Both the position numbers and the translations under genes were made by a program. Of a stretch of 64,000 bases of DNA, positions 47,811-59,111 are shown one piece after another; positions within the stretch are counted from its first letter, which is position 1; each line of letters begins with the position of its first letter. Where the stretch lies: NCBI GenBank assembly GCA_028829895.1, contig CM054178.1, forward strand, positions 65,440,335-65,504,334. The letters are read 5' to 3'. This DNA comes from Sinotaia quadrata. Lineage: Eukaryota; Mollusca; Gastropoda; Architaenioglossa; Viviparidae. The notes under the pieces were generated by a model. That model searched no databases. It was not told where the DNA came from and was given only the letters and a program-made list of their open reading frames with translations.

Positions 47811-48650
47811 CTAAACGTATACCACTCATGTTACTCAAAATGTCACGTGACTGTGACCTGCATTCTGTCACATCAGTCTCATGAAACCTGATAATGCTTT
47901 GCAGAACCTCAAATAAGTATTTTCCATCATAGTGCCCAATTTGAATGAACTGAAGAAATCTTTCAAATACATTTCTATAGGCGACAGTGAAGTGTTGTGG
48001 TCAGCTGCTCAGTACGGTTGAAGTCAAGAGCAGAGTCCATGCTAATTTCATTGTACTAAGTTGCCTTGATTTAAGTTGCCTTTTTTCGTTTTTTATGACC
48101 TCAGAGTCTAATTGATTAATAAATTCTTCACAACATGTTGTATGAACAAACATTTCCCTTTCCTGGATGTGATTTGTGTGAAAGGAGCTGAATTCTGCTA
48201 AGAGACCAATACAGTCCAAGTAGTTTTCAATTATATCTGGATAGTTATCAGTATCACCCCAAAAGGCCAGTCTTCTCTCTAGAAGGAACCTTAATACTGC
48301 AACAACCCACTTGTAAACATCAACCCAGTATTTACAAGACTTTTCTGTACCTTTTGCATTTTTTTTTAATCATTGTTGGCCTTCTGTTTTTTTTTGGGGG
48401 GGTGAGAGGGATCAAACACTGGCATTGTTCTGATGTATTCTTTTGGTTCATTGTTCTGTGTTCTTTTGATTGATCATGAGCAGTAATCTTTGTGTTAACA
48501 TTCTTCCATAATTAAGGTCAGTTTGAAATTGATTACAACGCTTACTGCTGTTAAATATGTTGCACACATAGCAGTACAAGCACATGGGGTGTTGAAGGTG
48601 AGTAAATGAACCAGTTTTCAATGCCTGAAGAACATTTCCTTGTTTTACAT
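47811..48650 (-). pseudogene. hAT-type (ZMYM1/DUF4371-like) transposase relic
   Basis: On the minus strand, over several frames, the translation matches the order of this family. A decayed Cys-rich TTF/zinc-finger-like block lies near 48535-48600. RFLLERRLAFWGD (near 48290) is followed by CCEEFINQLDSEVIKN. A frameshifted SMDSALDFNRTEQL region (the S-x-D-x-T-x-D DDE-like block with TPD-type decay) follows, then VFERFLQFIQIGHYDGKYLF and finally CRSQSRD...NMSG near 47815-47860. The last corresponds to the CRGQSYDNASNMSG motif of the family. Frameshifts and stops show it is dead. Confidence 0.7.
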
Positions 48651-49460
48651 AGCTTTACATTTCCAAATTCCTGATGAAGATTTCTTTGTTTACAGATCCT
48701 TATTTGTATACTGTGATGCTAACGCCACCTAGTTAATGGTTATGATTGTTATTATTAATTAATCACCCATAACTAATTACAAGTGATAAGAATCTTAATT
48801 TATCTTATTAATAATTCTCCAGAGGACACCACTCGTCTCTCTCACTTGGCAGATATGCAGGCGCTGTAAACATTTTCTCTCTTCCACAATGTTAAAGACA
48901 AACATTTACCATCACACAATATTTCTGTTCGTGAAAATCTTCTTACCAAAGGAGAAGATAAATCCATCTTTTAATCTTTATTTAGCGAGCCCCCATCCTC
49001 CCACTTTATTCTCCAATAGAAATAGCAAAAACTAATATAAAATAAGACAAATAACAATAATAGAAATACCTTAAAAATATAATGTAAAGAAATAAATTGT
49101 CAGTTGAAAAAAGGGATTTAATCAAACCATGGTTCATATCTCGCCATCTTCTAAGTCTAACTAATGACAAAGTTTGTAGTTAATCTTCACAACAAGAGCT
49201 ATAGTACACACCCTGCCCCCAGCCACAACCGCTCAGCTATAGCCCTGTTCATCCCAAAAATGTTTCCTATGTGCATGGTATTAGTCTGCAAAATCAACTC
49301 ACATCAGAAGAAGATGCTAACATAATAAACAATAACTCAGAAATAAGTTTTCTGGAACAATAGATAATTCCACTTGAAGAATTAAGTACAATTTCATACG
49401 CGTAAAGAGGAAACATTGAGGATTTTTCTTTTGGTGTGGTGATGGTGGTATTTGGGGGTG
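48651..49460. other. Intergenic, nothing recognised
   Basis: AT-rich, no supported exon. Confidence 0.35.
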
Positions 49461-50077
49461 AAAAGATAGGCTAACTGACCTTGTTTCAGAACTTTACAAA
49501 AAGATAGGCTAACTGATCTTGTTTCAGAACTTTACAAAAAGATAGGCTAACTGACCTTGTTTCAGAACTTTACCAAAAAGATAGGCTAACTGACCTTGTT
49601 TCAGAACTTTACAAAAAGATAGGCTAACTGACCTTGTTTCAGAACTTTACAAAAAGATAGGCTAACTGATCTTGTTTCAGAACTTTACAAAAAGATAGGC
49701 TAACTGATCTTGTTTCAGAACTTTACAAAAAGATAGGCTAACTGATCTTGTTTCAGAACTTTACCAAAAGGATAGGCTAACTGATCTTGTTTCAGAACTT
49801 TACAAAAAGATAGGCTAACTGATCTTGTTTCAGAACTTTACCAAAAAGATAGGCTAACTGATCTTGTTTCAGAACTTTACAAAAAGATAGGCTAACTGAC
49901 CTTGTTTCAGAACTTTACAAAAAGATAGGCTAACTGACCTTGTTTCAGAACTTTACAAAAAGATAGGCTAACTGACCTTGTTTCAGAACTTTACAAAAAG
50001 ATAGGCTAACTGACCTTGTTTCAGAACTTTACAAAAAGATAGGCTAACTGACCTTGTTTCAGAACTTTACAAAAAGA
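49461..50077. repeat. 38-bp minisatellite carrying branch-point and 3'-splice-site-like sequence
   Basis: Sixteen highly uniform units of period 38 (AAAAAGATAGGCTAACTGAC CTTGTTTCAGAACTTTAC), differing mainly by GAC/GAT and one A/C. Each plus-strand unit contains GGCTAACTGAC (branch-point-like) followed after a few bases by CTTGTTTCAG, a 3' splice-site consensus. Low divergence suggests recent expansion. Confidence 0.95.
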
Positions 50078-50685
50078 AGCAAAACGTGGCAGGTGGGATG
50101 GTGTGGGTTATGGGAGTTATAACGTCTTCCAGATTATTTGAAAGCCATCTGATAACTATTTGTTTGAGAGGGTGTTCATTAAACAGAACTCTAACATGTA
50201 TATAAGGCATCCCGTTACACATGTGATTACAGTTTTAAGAGAGTGTGGAAGAAATTGCACTGTAAAGATTTCTCTTTCCAGCTCATATTCGGCATTGAAC
50301 ACGAATATTTTTGAAGAAATTTAAAATTCATTTTTTAAGGAAAATGTCTTTACTGGAATTTATTTTCCTTTTCAGAATACATTACATTATTGGTGATGAC
50401 TCAGGAATATTCACAGATGTTGAATTTAATTCAAAATAAATTTGGGTCACTGCTTCAAAATAGATTTGGGTCACTGATGTTCGTATACTTAATATCTATT
50501 GTTTGCTTATTGTTTGTGTGCACGTTTTGAGGAGGAGACGATGGGCACACGTTGGCAAGGTTATGTTTATAAATATATACATTTGCGCGCTTTTCACTTT
50601 GTGGCAGAGAAGACCATTCGTTCTTCTTTGTTTAAATACACTCCCTTTACGAATCAAAACAGGATAGAAATCTTTTTGAGAAAGG
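50078..50685. other. Intergenic, nothing recognised
   Basis: One short direct repeat (AAAATA(A/G)ATTTGGGTCACTG) at about 50434-50476. No exon supported. Confidence 0.35.
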
Positions 50686-51090
50686 AATCAATGTCGTGTA
50701 CAGAAAGGGAGACAATATCGCGATGAGAAAAGGAGACGCTATCATGTAAGGAAAGGGAGACAATATCGTGTAGAGAAAAGGAGACAATATCGTTTAGGGA
50801 GCTTTCCGGGAGACAATGTCGTGTAGGGAAAAGGACACAATGACGTGTAGAGAAAGGGAGACAATATCGTTTAGGAAAAGGGAGACAATGTCGTGTAGAG
50901 AAAAGGACACAATGACGTGTAGAGAAAGGGAGACAATATCGTTTAGGAAAAGGGAGACAATGTCGTGTAGAGAAAATAACACAATGTCGTGTAGAGAAAA
51001 GGACACAATGACATGTAGAGAAAGGGAGACAATGTCGTTTAGAGAAAGGGAGACAATGTCGTGTAGGGGAAGAAGGGGACGATAATTTCG
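50686..51090. repeat. Minisatellite, GGGAGACAATGTCGTGTAGAGAAA units
   Basis: About fifteen units of 24-27 bp with a higher-order block of about 75 bp (GGACACAATGACGTGTAGAG AAAGGGAGACAATATCGTTT AGGAAAAGGGAGACAATGTC GTGTAGAGAAAA). It is open on both strands as a repeat artefact. Confidence 0.92.
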
Positions 51091-51186
51091 ATGGGGGTGG
51101 ACAAATAAGCCGCAGCATTGATGAAATATTCAATTATTTCCTGTAAAGTGAAGACATTTTGTGATGTGGCACAGGCATTTGTGTGA

Positions 51187-51233
51187 GTGGTGTGTGTGTA
51201 TGTGTGTGTGTGTGAGTGTGAGTGTGTGTGTGT

Positions 51234-51265
<32 letters not shown>

Positions 51266-51266
51266 C
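51187..51266. repeat. (GT)n microsatellite
   Basis: GT run interrupted by GTAT and GTGAGT words. Confidence 0.95.
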
Positions 51267-51950
51267 TGGAGAAAAGGTGGAGGGGAGAGCATTCGTGCGT
51301 ACGTGTGTTAATGTTTCAAATAAACTGTTTTATGCAACATCAATCACTGTCTTCTAGTTTGTCCTACTTCATTGATTACATGTATATTTAAAAGACACTT
51401 GAGTCGATGGCGTGAGCTCGTTTGTTCAAATAAAAAGGATCTCACCTCCTGGTATTTGTTTGTAGATACTTTCGTTATATACATTGCACAAAGTTGACGG
51501 TACATGATGTAGGTTACCCACAAATCAAAACTAATTTCATCTCCTTGTGCAAAAAATAATACGATTTAATAATAAAATTATTTTTGTAGATATTCATTCA
51601 GTGAGAAAAGTGACGTTTCCAATTGTCATCGACTTGCACTCTTTTGCCCGAGTTAAGCGTCTTGTCTGGTCTGTCCGTATGCGAGATAACTCTTAAGTCA
51701 CTATATAGATCTGTACTATTCAAACATCAATTGACAGCTAGAAAACGCACACTCCAAAACTTTGTTTACTGCAATTGAACTAAACGATTCAATCAAAATT
51801 TTTACCTACCTCAACTGAACTCAAAGCACAATTCATCTACCCCAATTGAACTAATCGCACCCATCAAAAATGTCCATATATGGAAGTCAGACCTAAATAA
51901 AGCAATCATGTTGGGGTCTCATCAGATTTCTATACTTGTGACGTGAAATT
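51267..51950. other. Intergenic, nothing recognised
   Basis: No exon supported; a loose duplication of CAATTGAACTAA near 51770 and 51843. Confidence 0.35.
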
Positions 51951-52610
51951 TTTGTGTTTGTGGTGTGATATTTCTATAGCTGCACTTGTGGGATTTGAGT
52001 AGTTGTGACGTTTCCCTAGTTGAGTTGTCGAGGCAATTTTGTAGTGTTGTGTTATTTTCTGTAGTTATTTGTTGAAACTTTTCCGAAGTTGATTGTCGAA
52101 AGTTCTGTTTGGCTGTCGAGAGATATCTACGATTGGTTAGTCGTGAGATTTCTAAATTTGTTTATTGGGAGGTTTCCGTTTCTGAGTTGAGATATTTCTG
52201 TTCTTGATGAATGGCATTCCAGATAAATTATGGGATTTATAGTTGTGAGATTTTTGTAATTGTTCTGTCGTGAGAGTTTATACTTTGGTTGTCATGAGAT
52301 TTCTGTAGTTGGACCGTCGTGAGAGTTTATACTTTGGTTGTCATGAGATTTCTGTAGTTGGACTGTCGTGAGAGTTTACACTTTGGTTGTCATGAGATTT
52401 CTGTAGTTGGACCGTCGTGAGAGTTTATATTTTGGTTGTCATGAGATTTCTATTGTTGGATGTCAAGAAATTTCATCAAATGTGTTATAAGATTTTCTGA
52501 GGGAAATGTTTACAGTTGTCTTGTGGCACTTCTCTAGTTGAGTTGTGAGATTTTCATACTACGGTTGTCATAAGATCTCTATAGAAAAATGGTGACTTTA
52601 GACAGCGTAT
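51950..52610. repeat. Diverged minisatellite, best units 52255-52465
   Basis: The core has four units of about 59 bp (TTTATACTTTGGTTGTCATG AGATTTCTGTAGTTGGACCG TCGTGAGAG). More decayed units with GTTGTGAGATTTCT extend on both sides from about 51950 to 52610, which shows an old array with a younger homogenised centre. Confidence 0.85.
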
Positions 52611-53708
52611 AAAATTTGGCTGTACCTGTCAAATCTCGAGTTACAAGTCTTTAGCAAATGTTTAGCTACTTAAATCAACAGAAGTGTCCTAAGAGGTGAA
52701 ACTTTTGTATGAGGTTTGTTTATTCGAAGGCCGATGTTAAAACATATCTGACTCAAAGGTGATTTGGAACATCTGTCTCAAAAACATCAATTTCCTTATA
52801 AGGGCAATGCTGGGCATTTAAAGAATGAAAGGAATGTAGACTTTCCAATTAACAGCATATAAAAACAAAACAATCATCAGTGTTGATGACATCATACAAG
52901 CTTATATAAATTCGTGTTTCGCATGACTTGCATAGTAAGTGTCGTTGCATCAGTCTTATCATATCGTTTTCTAGAATTTCTTTTCAAAACTCTGATAAGT
53001 GATTTACATTTTAGCTACTCAATCATGATCACTTGGGGATACTGCTGTCTCTAAATTCTATCCACCACTTCAAGGGGCATGGCAGCAGATCGTTTACTCT
53101 TGTCAACTGCATTCTGTCGTCCGTCTTAAGTCGCCGGATTCTAAATTCGGTCGGATCATTCGGTACTGCTTATGTTATTTTATGGAAGTCAACTTTTGTC
53201 AAAATCAGTTATAGTAAACCATTGAACCTGTACACCTTTATAAGTCTGTGGATACTGTTTTGTGTACAACGAGTATTGTGACGAAACACATGTAGGCCTA
53301 CACATACACGTGTGTGCTTTGTTAAACCAGTTATTCGTGTGGATCGTGTACAGAGAGAAATGGAAAGAGCAGCACAAACTATTGACACATGCGAGTACAT
53401 ACATAATTAAATGCTTGTAAGATAGATAGATAGATAGATTAGTTAGATAGATAGATGGATGGACGGACGGACAGACGACGGACAGACAGACAGACAGACA
53501 GATAGATAGATAGACAGACGGACGGACGGATCGGTGGGAGAAAGGGAGATGCAGATAAAAAGAGAGAATTCTAATTTTTGACAGCATGCAGTTCAGGTCC
53601 GAAGAACACACCCACACACCTTTTCTCTTAAGGGGTAAATATACCCTTCAAACCCGTGAACGAAGACTTCGAAGGCCGTCTCCCAACCCGAAACACCGCT
53701 ATCCCAAA
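52611..53708. other. Upstream region of the plus-strand gene
   Basis: Contains a tetranucleotide tract (AGAT/GGAC/AGAC)n at about 53421-53530 shortly upstream of the start codon at 53709. No clear TATA or initiator can be assigned. Confidence 0.35.
53421..53532. repeat. Compound tetranucleotide microsatellite
   Basis: Runs of AGAT, GGAC, CAGA, AGAT and GGAC in succession. Confidence 0.93.
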
Positions 53709-53793
53709 ATGGGAGATAACTGTGATGCTGTTTTCAAAGTGCTCATTGTTATTGCGATGTCGTATATAGCTACTGAATCTCGAAATGTGGTGA
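53709..53793 (+). CDS. Cystatin-like gene exon 1 (signal peptide)
   Basis: ATG in the context CAAAATGG at 53709, then about 27 residues with a hydrophobic core and an Ala/Thr/Ser end typical of a signal peptide. Two donors are possible: GTGAGT at 53790 (phase 0) and GTAAGA at 53794 (phase 1). The second is chosen because exon 2 needs phase 1. Confidence 0.45.
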
Positions 53794-56700
53794 GTAAGAG
53801 CATTCAAAGCGAATTGTCAAAACTATCACATTATTCTGTATCAATTATCCTTTTCTGAAGATAAATATTTATTCATCTGAGTTTCGTGTTTGTCAACAAT
53901 TTTTAAATTTAAACTTCTCTAGTCATGACTCTTGTTAATCTAACGCATAATCGTACGCATCTAATCAATAAAAAAAAAAAAATTAAATCTAACGCAATTT
54001 CGTTTTCTAATGTCAGTCATGAGCTTTGGAAATCTAACGTAATACCGTTTTCTGATATAAGTGAAAGAGCTCTATTTCAGGCTTTTTGTTTCAGTTTTAG
54101 TCTCCAAATTACTTATTACTGTTACCGTTAAATCGAGAACTATTTATAAATCTTAAAAATTCTTATGTATTTCTACATCAGTAATTAAAGCAATACGTCC
54201 TGTTTGTCATTGTGACAACGATTCTAAATCGGGTTGTAATATATTCGTTATGAATCGCTGCGTCACGTTGACTGTTTAGGCCCCTGTTCAATCATAATGT
54301 GCTGTAATCATTATGATATAAATCTGGTCAGTCGCAATGTCTTCATTCGTTATATTTAGATCAAAACGTATCCATTGGAATGCTCTGCAATCTGTACTGT
54401 GTCCTCTGATCAAATACTTTGACTCGGTCAACAATGCCCTTTATTCTATCGCTTACTTATCATTTAATGAGTCGACCCACTATGTCCTGTACATAATCGG
54501 ACAATCACATAACCCGCCAAATTCTGGACCATATTAAGTCAATAGCCATACTTTGGATTTCTTTCGTTATATTGACAGCATGGTCCACGATGATTTCATT
54601 TTGCTTTCATAATGATTCTTTTCGCACAATTCCTCTATTCCTTTTGTATTTCAAACAGTCAGTGTTGTGACAATGACAAAGTTGGAATTCCTATAAACGT
54701 GAAGCTGTGATAACAATGTAATGTTCTGCAAATGTTATATTGTGATGACAATGACGTAATTATTTCAAAAGTTAATTTGTGACAACAGTGTACGTTGTAA
54801 TGTTCTGTAAACGTTATATTGTGACAACAATGAAAGTCGTAATGCTTTGTAAACGTTAAGCTGTGACAACGCTCAGTCATAATGTTCTGTAAACGTTAAA
54901 TTGTGAAAACGCTGTCATTTGTATTGATATGTAAACAGTTGTGAAAACAGTCAGTCGTAATGATCTGTATGTAAACGTTAAGTTGTGAAAACGCTGTCAG
55001 TCATAATGATCTGTAAACGTTGTGAAAACACAGTCAGTCATAATGTTCTGTAAACGTTAAGTTGTGAAAACGCTGTCTGTTGTAATGTTCTGTAAACGTC
55101 ATGCTGAGACTATTCATTAATCTGAAATAGATTTCATCAGCATACTCCGAATTTGACTTTTACCAGAAAACTGGCGATTCAACCCACTCATTCTGCACTC
55201 ATTATGTTGTTATCATGACTGAATCAGCACAGACTTAACAGTCATCTTGTTTCAGTCAGCTGTATCTTGGTTTTATTGTTTCGCTATTGATTTAATTCGC
55301 CACGTCAACTGTTCGTCATGTTGTCCACTTGGCGCTGACCTACAACAGTTTTAATTTGTAGATTATTAAGCTTTAATGAGTGTTTCAATCATCGGAATCT
55401 TGTATTTATTAAACTTTGCGCTGATTCGATCCGCAGTGCCTAGCAAACACCTCGGCAACAAACCCATCAAAGGCTGTTATAAACTCGCGAACATGCAAGA
55501 CCCAGCCGTAGAATATAAACAAGATATACAGCAGATAAATATCGAACATACAAATTTAGTACATGACGAACTCTTAAATTTGTGCATGTTTGCATGTATG
55601 TGTATGGATATGCTTGTATGCAAATGTTTGTGTGTTGTGAACGTACGTATAGGTGTGTGTCAGAAGGGGGAGCTTACTGACTATTTGTTGACTAATCATT
55701 AACATTATATATTTTACACTTAAGTAAAAAAAAAAATATACGAAGATTTAAAAGATTGTGGTGAATTATTGGGAAAAAATATAAATGATAAATTGCTAAC
55801 TCCTTCAAACATTAAGTGTTAGAATTTATTCTGAGAAAAGCATGATGTGGTACAAAGACTACGCGTGAAGTGGTACAAAGGCAACGCATGAAACGGTACA
55901 AAGACAACGCATGTTGTGGTACGAAGACAACACATGATATGCATTTGACGCTACAAAGACAGCAGCAAAGAAGATATTTTCTGTGATGTAACATGTTGGT
56001 AATCTCTAACTAAAATATTATCTGGAACAATTTTCTATCCCCTGAGTGAATTATAATCACTGAACTCTAGATTTGGAGTGACGAAAACGACAGCCAATTA
56101 GACAGTCAAGCAAAGCACTATATTGTTTGGCCTTTAGAACAATGAGCGACAAAAACGACAGCCAATTAGACAGTCAAGCAACGCACCATATTGCTTAGAA
56201 CAGCGAGCGAAAAAAGCGTCCATAGTAACAAGAGTAGCATAAGCTTAAACTGTGTATTTCATGAGAAAATCATTTGTTAAATGCTTAAAACAAATCATCC
56301 ATCATTTCTAATTCGTTAATGAAATAACGGTGCACTATGCTGATAATTAATTTGACATTCATTTTATGCGTTTGTAAGTCAACAGCTTTGCGATCGTTTG
56401 TACGAAATGCAGCTAGGCTGAGAATTACGATGTCTTTTCTTCGGGCAGGAATCACTTGATCTGCTCGTATCTCCAAATTCCATAATGTTTTGACTTCTGT
56501 CTTAGTAAGTGCTTCTTGGGTTTTTACTCTATAGTTCTCACATGGGTTTCTATGTATGATTTTTGCCACTTCATTGGGGGGGGGGGGAGAACTTTTGATG
56601 TATTCTGTTCCAGCCAAAAACTGACATCCAGATAGTATATGTTCTGTTGTTTCATCCATGTTTTGCATAGTCTGCACTTGAAAGGATTTTAGATTTTCAT

Positions 56701-58510
56701 GATTTTTGCTTTGTGTGATTTCATGTTAAGTGCTTGATCTTGCACAACTGTTATGAGTCCTTCTGTTGCTGCTTTCAAGCCTTTCAAGCATATTTATTTA
56801 TGTTGGTTGTTTTGCCGATATTTCATGAGCTTGTCGCACATACTTGCCATGGAGAGGCTTTGATTCCAGCTATTTGCTAAAGCCTATTTCGTTGTTAATC
56901 CACATTTCTTTGCCTATTTGAAGGGTGGGTGGGTATAACCCACTCATCTTTTCTCCTTTCTCCTTTCATCAGTGGCCCATCTTTGTTGTTCCAGATGTTA
57001 TTCAAGGTCTACAACTTCTCTTTCAATGAAATCTTTGATTTTCTTGAGACCTCTGCCTCAGATTTTCCAAGATACATAGAATCTGTCACACCTGCTTTTG
57101 GGTGTAAGACTTTATGATTTGTGAGGAAGTTTCTTGTTTATCTGTTCAGATCATTTATTTCATTTGTTGTCCAATCTGTGACATCTTCAATGTAGTTGAT
57201 CGGAGGTACTGTAGATGCATTAATGGCTTGTATTTTGTTAGACCATTTAGCTTGGACTTCAGTTTTTCATAAACTCTCTTAAATACTTCAGTTTTTCATA
57301 AACTCTCTTAAATACTTCACTCTGCATATTTTCTTGATATTCTAATATCCCCAGGTATTTATATATTTTTCCCATTGAAACTTCGTTAATTATTTCCATG
57401 TCGAATTTTAAGCCTTCTTTTGTCTTGATTCTACCTTTCTGGATGATAATTATTCAATATTTCTCAAGGCCGAACTCCATGTTAATGTTTCACTGCAAGT
57501 GTTGACAGTATTGATCAGCAAATTGGTGTCATGTTCATTTTTACTGTATAGCTTTTATATCGTCCATATAAAGCAAATGGCTGATAAAAAAAAATCTGTC
57601 CTGATTTCATTTTGTATCCTAATCCTGTTTTTCGGATGACCTGACCAACATTTAGGGCAATGCAGAACAGCAGTGGTGGTAGGTAATCACCTTGAATGAA
57701 TCCACATTTTGTTGGGTGTGTCTGCAATTTCACTAAGTGCGTGTGATTTTCCAACTTGTCATTTATACTTGGATTAGTTTTTGTACTGATGGTGCTATCT
57801 TATACATTTTTATTGTTTCAAGTGTTCACTGATCTGGTCTAGCACCCGTTTGTTCATTGCTTATTTGTTTATTTCAAGGTGAGACACGATTTTATCAGAT
57901 ATAAATTCTGATAGCAACTTCCAGGTAGTTGATAGGCATGTAATTAGACAAAAGTTGTTTAGTGTCATGCCCTTCTCTGGATCTTCCATGTCTTGTCTGT
58001 CTTGTAGTTGTTCAGCAGACCTACCATGCAAGATGTTTCAACCAGAATATTTGTACTTGGTCTAGACCTGAGGATTTCCAGTTTGGCATCTTTCTTACCT
58101 TCCTCTGGATATCTTTCTCACTTATTGTGACTTTGCATTCTTGCGGTGTGTCTTTATGCTCATTTCTCAGTTCCGTGATCCACCTGGCTGAGGTGGTATG
58201 CGTTTTTAGATTGCTCCAAAATTTTTTTCCCCAGAACGTCTTTATGTCCTGAATGTTTGGCATCTGTTGATCTATTCTGGAATTTCCTTTGAATTCTTGG
58301 TATAGTCTGTTGGGTCAGTTTTAAATATTTTGTTCTATTGGAATTGCTGACCTCTTGCAGTGTATCTCTTCATGTATTGCCTGAGTCCTTGCAGCCTTTG
58401 TTTTGCATTTTCTATTGCGGCCTTATTATTTCTGCAATTGAGATGGTATTTGTTGACATTATTTTAGTAAGACGAGTAATAACAGTAAAATTAGTAGCAG
58501 TAGCAGCAGC

Positions 58511-58550
<40 letters not shown>

Positions 58551-59058
58551 TATAGATTTTCAGCTTCTTCTGGGAAGCTGAGAAGAATTAAATCCGATTA
58601 AGAGGCCACTATTTCTTGTCAAAGTTAATTTTATTAATTAAGTTAATTATAATTCACCAAAGAACTGTAGCTTTATTGTTTAAGGAATACTTACAATAAA
58701 GTATGAATATGCTTGGCCAGCTGCTTATGACGTCACGTAGTCTATCTGTCCTTGTGCTATCGAGGAGCGGTGCTCTGGCTTAGTACAGTTTTATTGCGTC
58801 ACTGGCAAGAGTAGCGCACTCGTTCACATCAGAAACAAAGACATCGCTCTCAAACACTCGGAGTGGTGTTTACAAACCACGGGAGATAAGTCTTATCGCA
58901 AGGTTCACTTCGACGTAGCTGATAAGTAGGTACTGATCGCGAATATTGACTGTCATTATTTAGATTGTCATTTAATATATAATAGCTTTAAAAAATTATA
59001 TTGCTTTGATATCAGTAAATGAATGTCGTCAAATCAAACTACACACACACACACACAC

Positions 59059-59111
<53 letters not shown>

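Noticed and set aside
49461..50077. CRISPR-like array
   Set aside because: Units are strictly tandem with no unique spacers, and the genome is eukaryotic.
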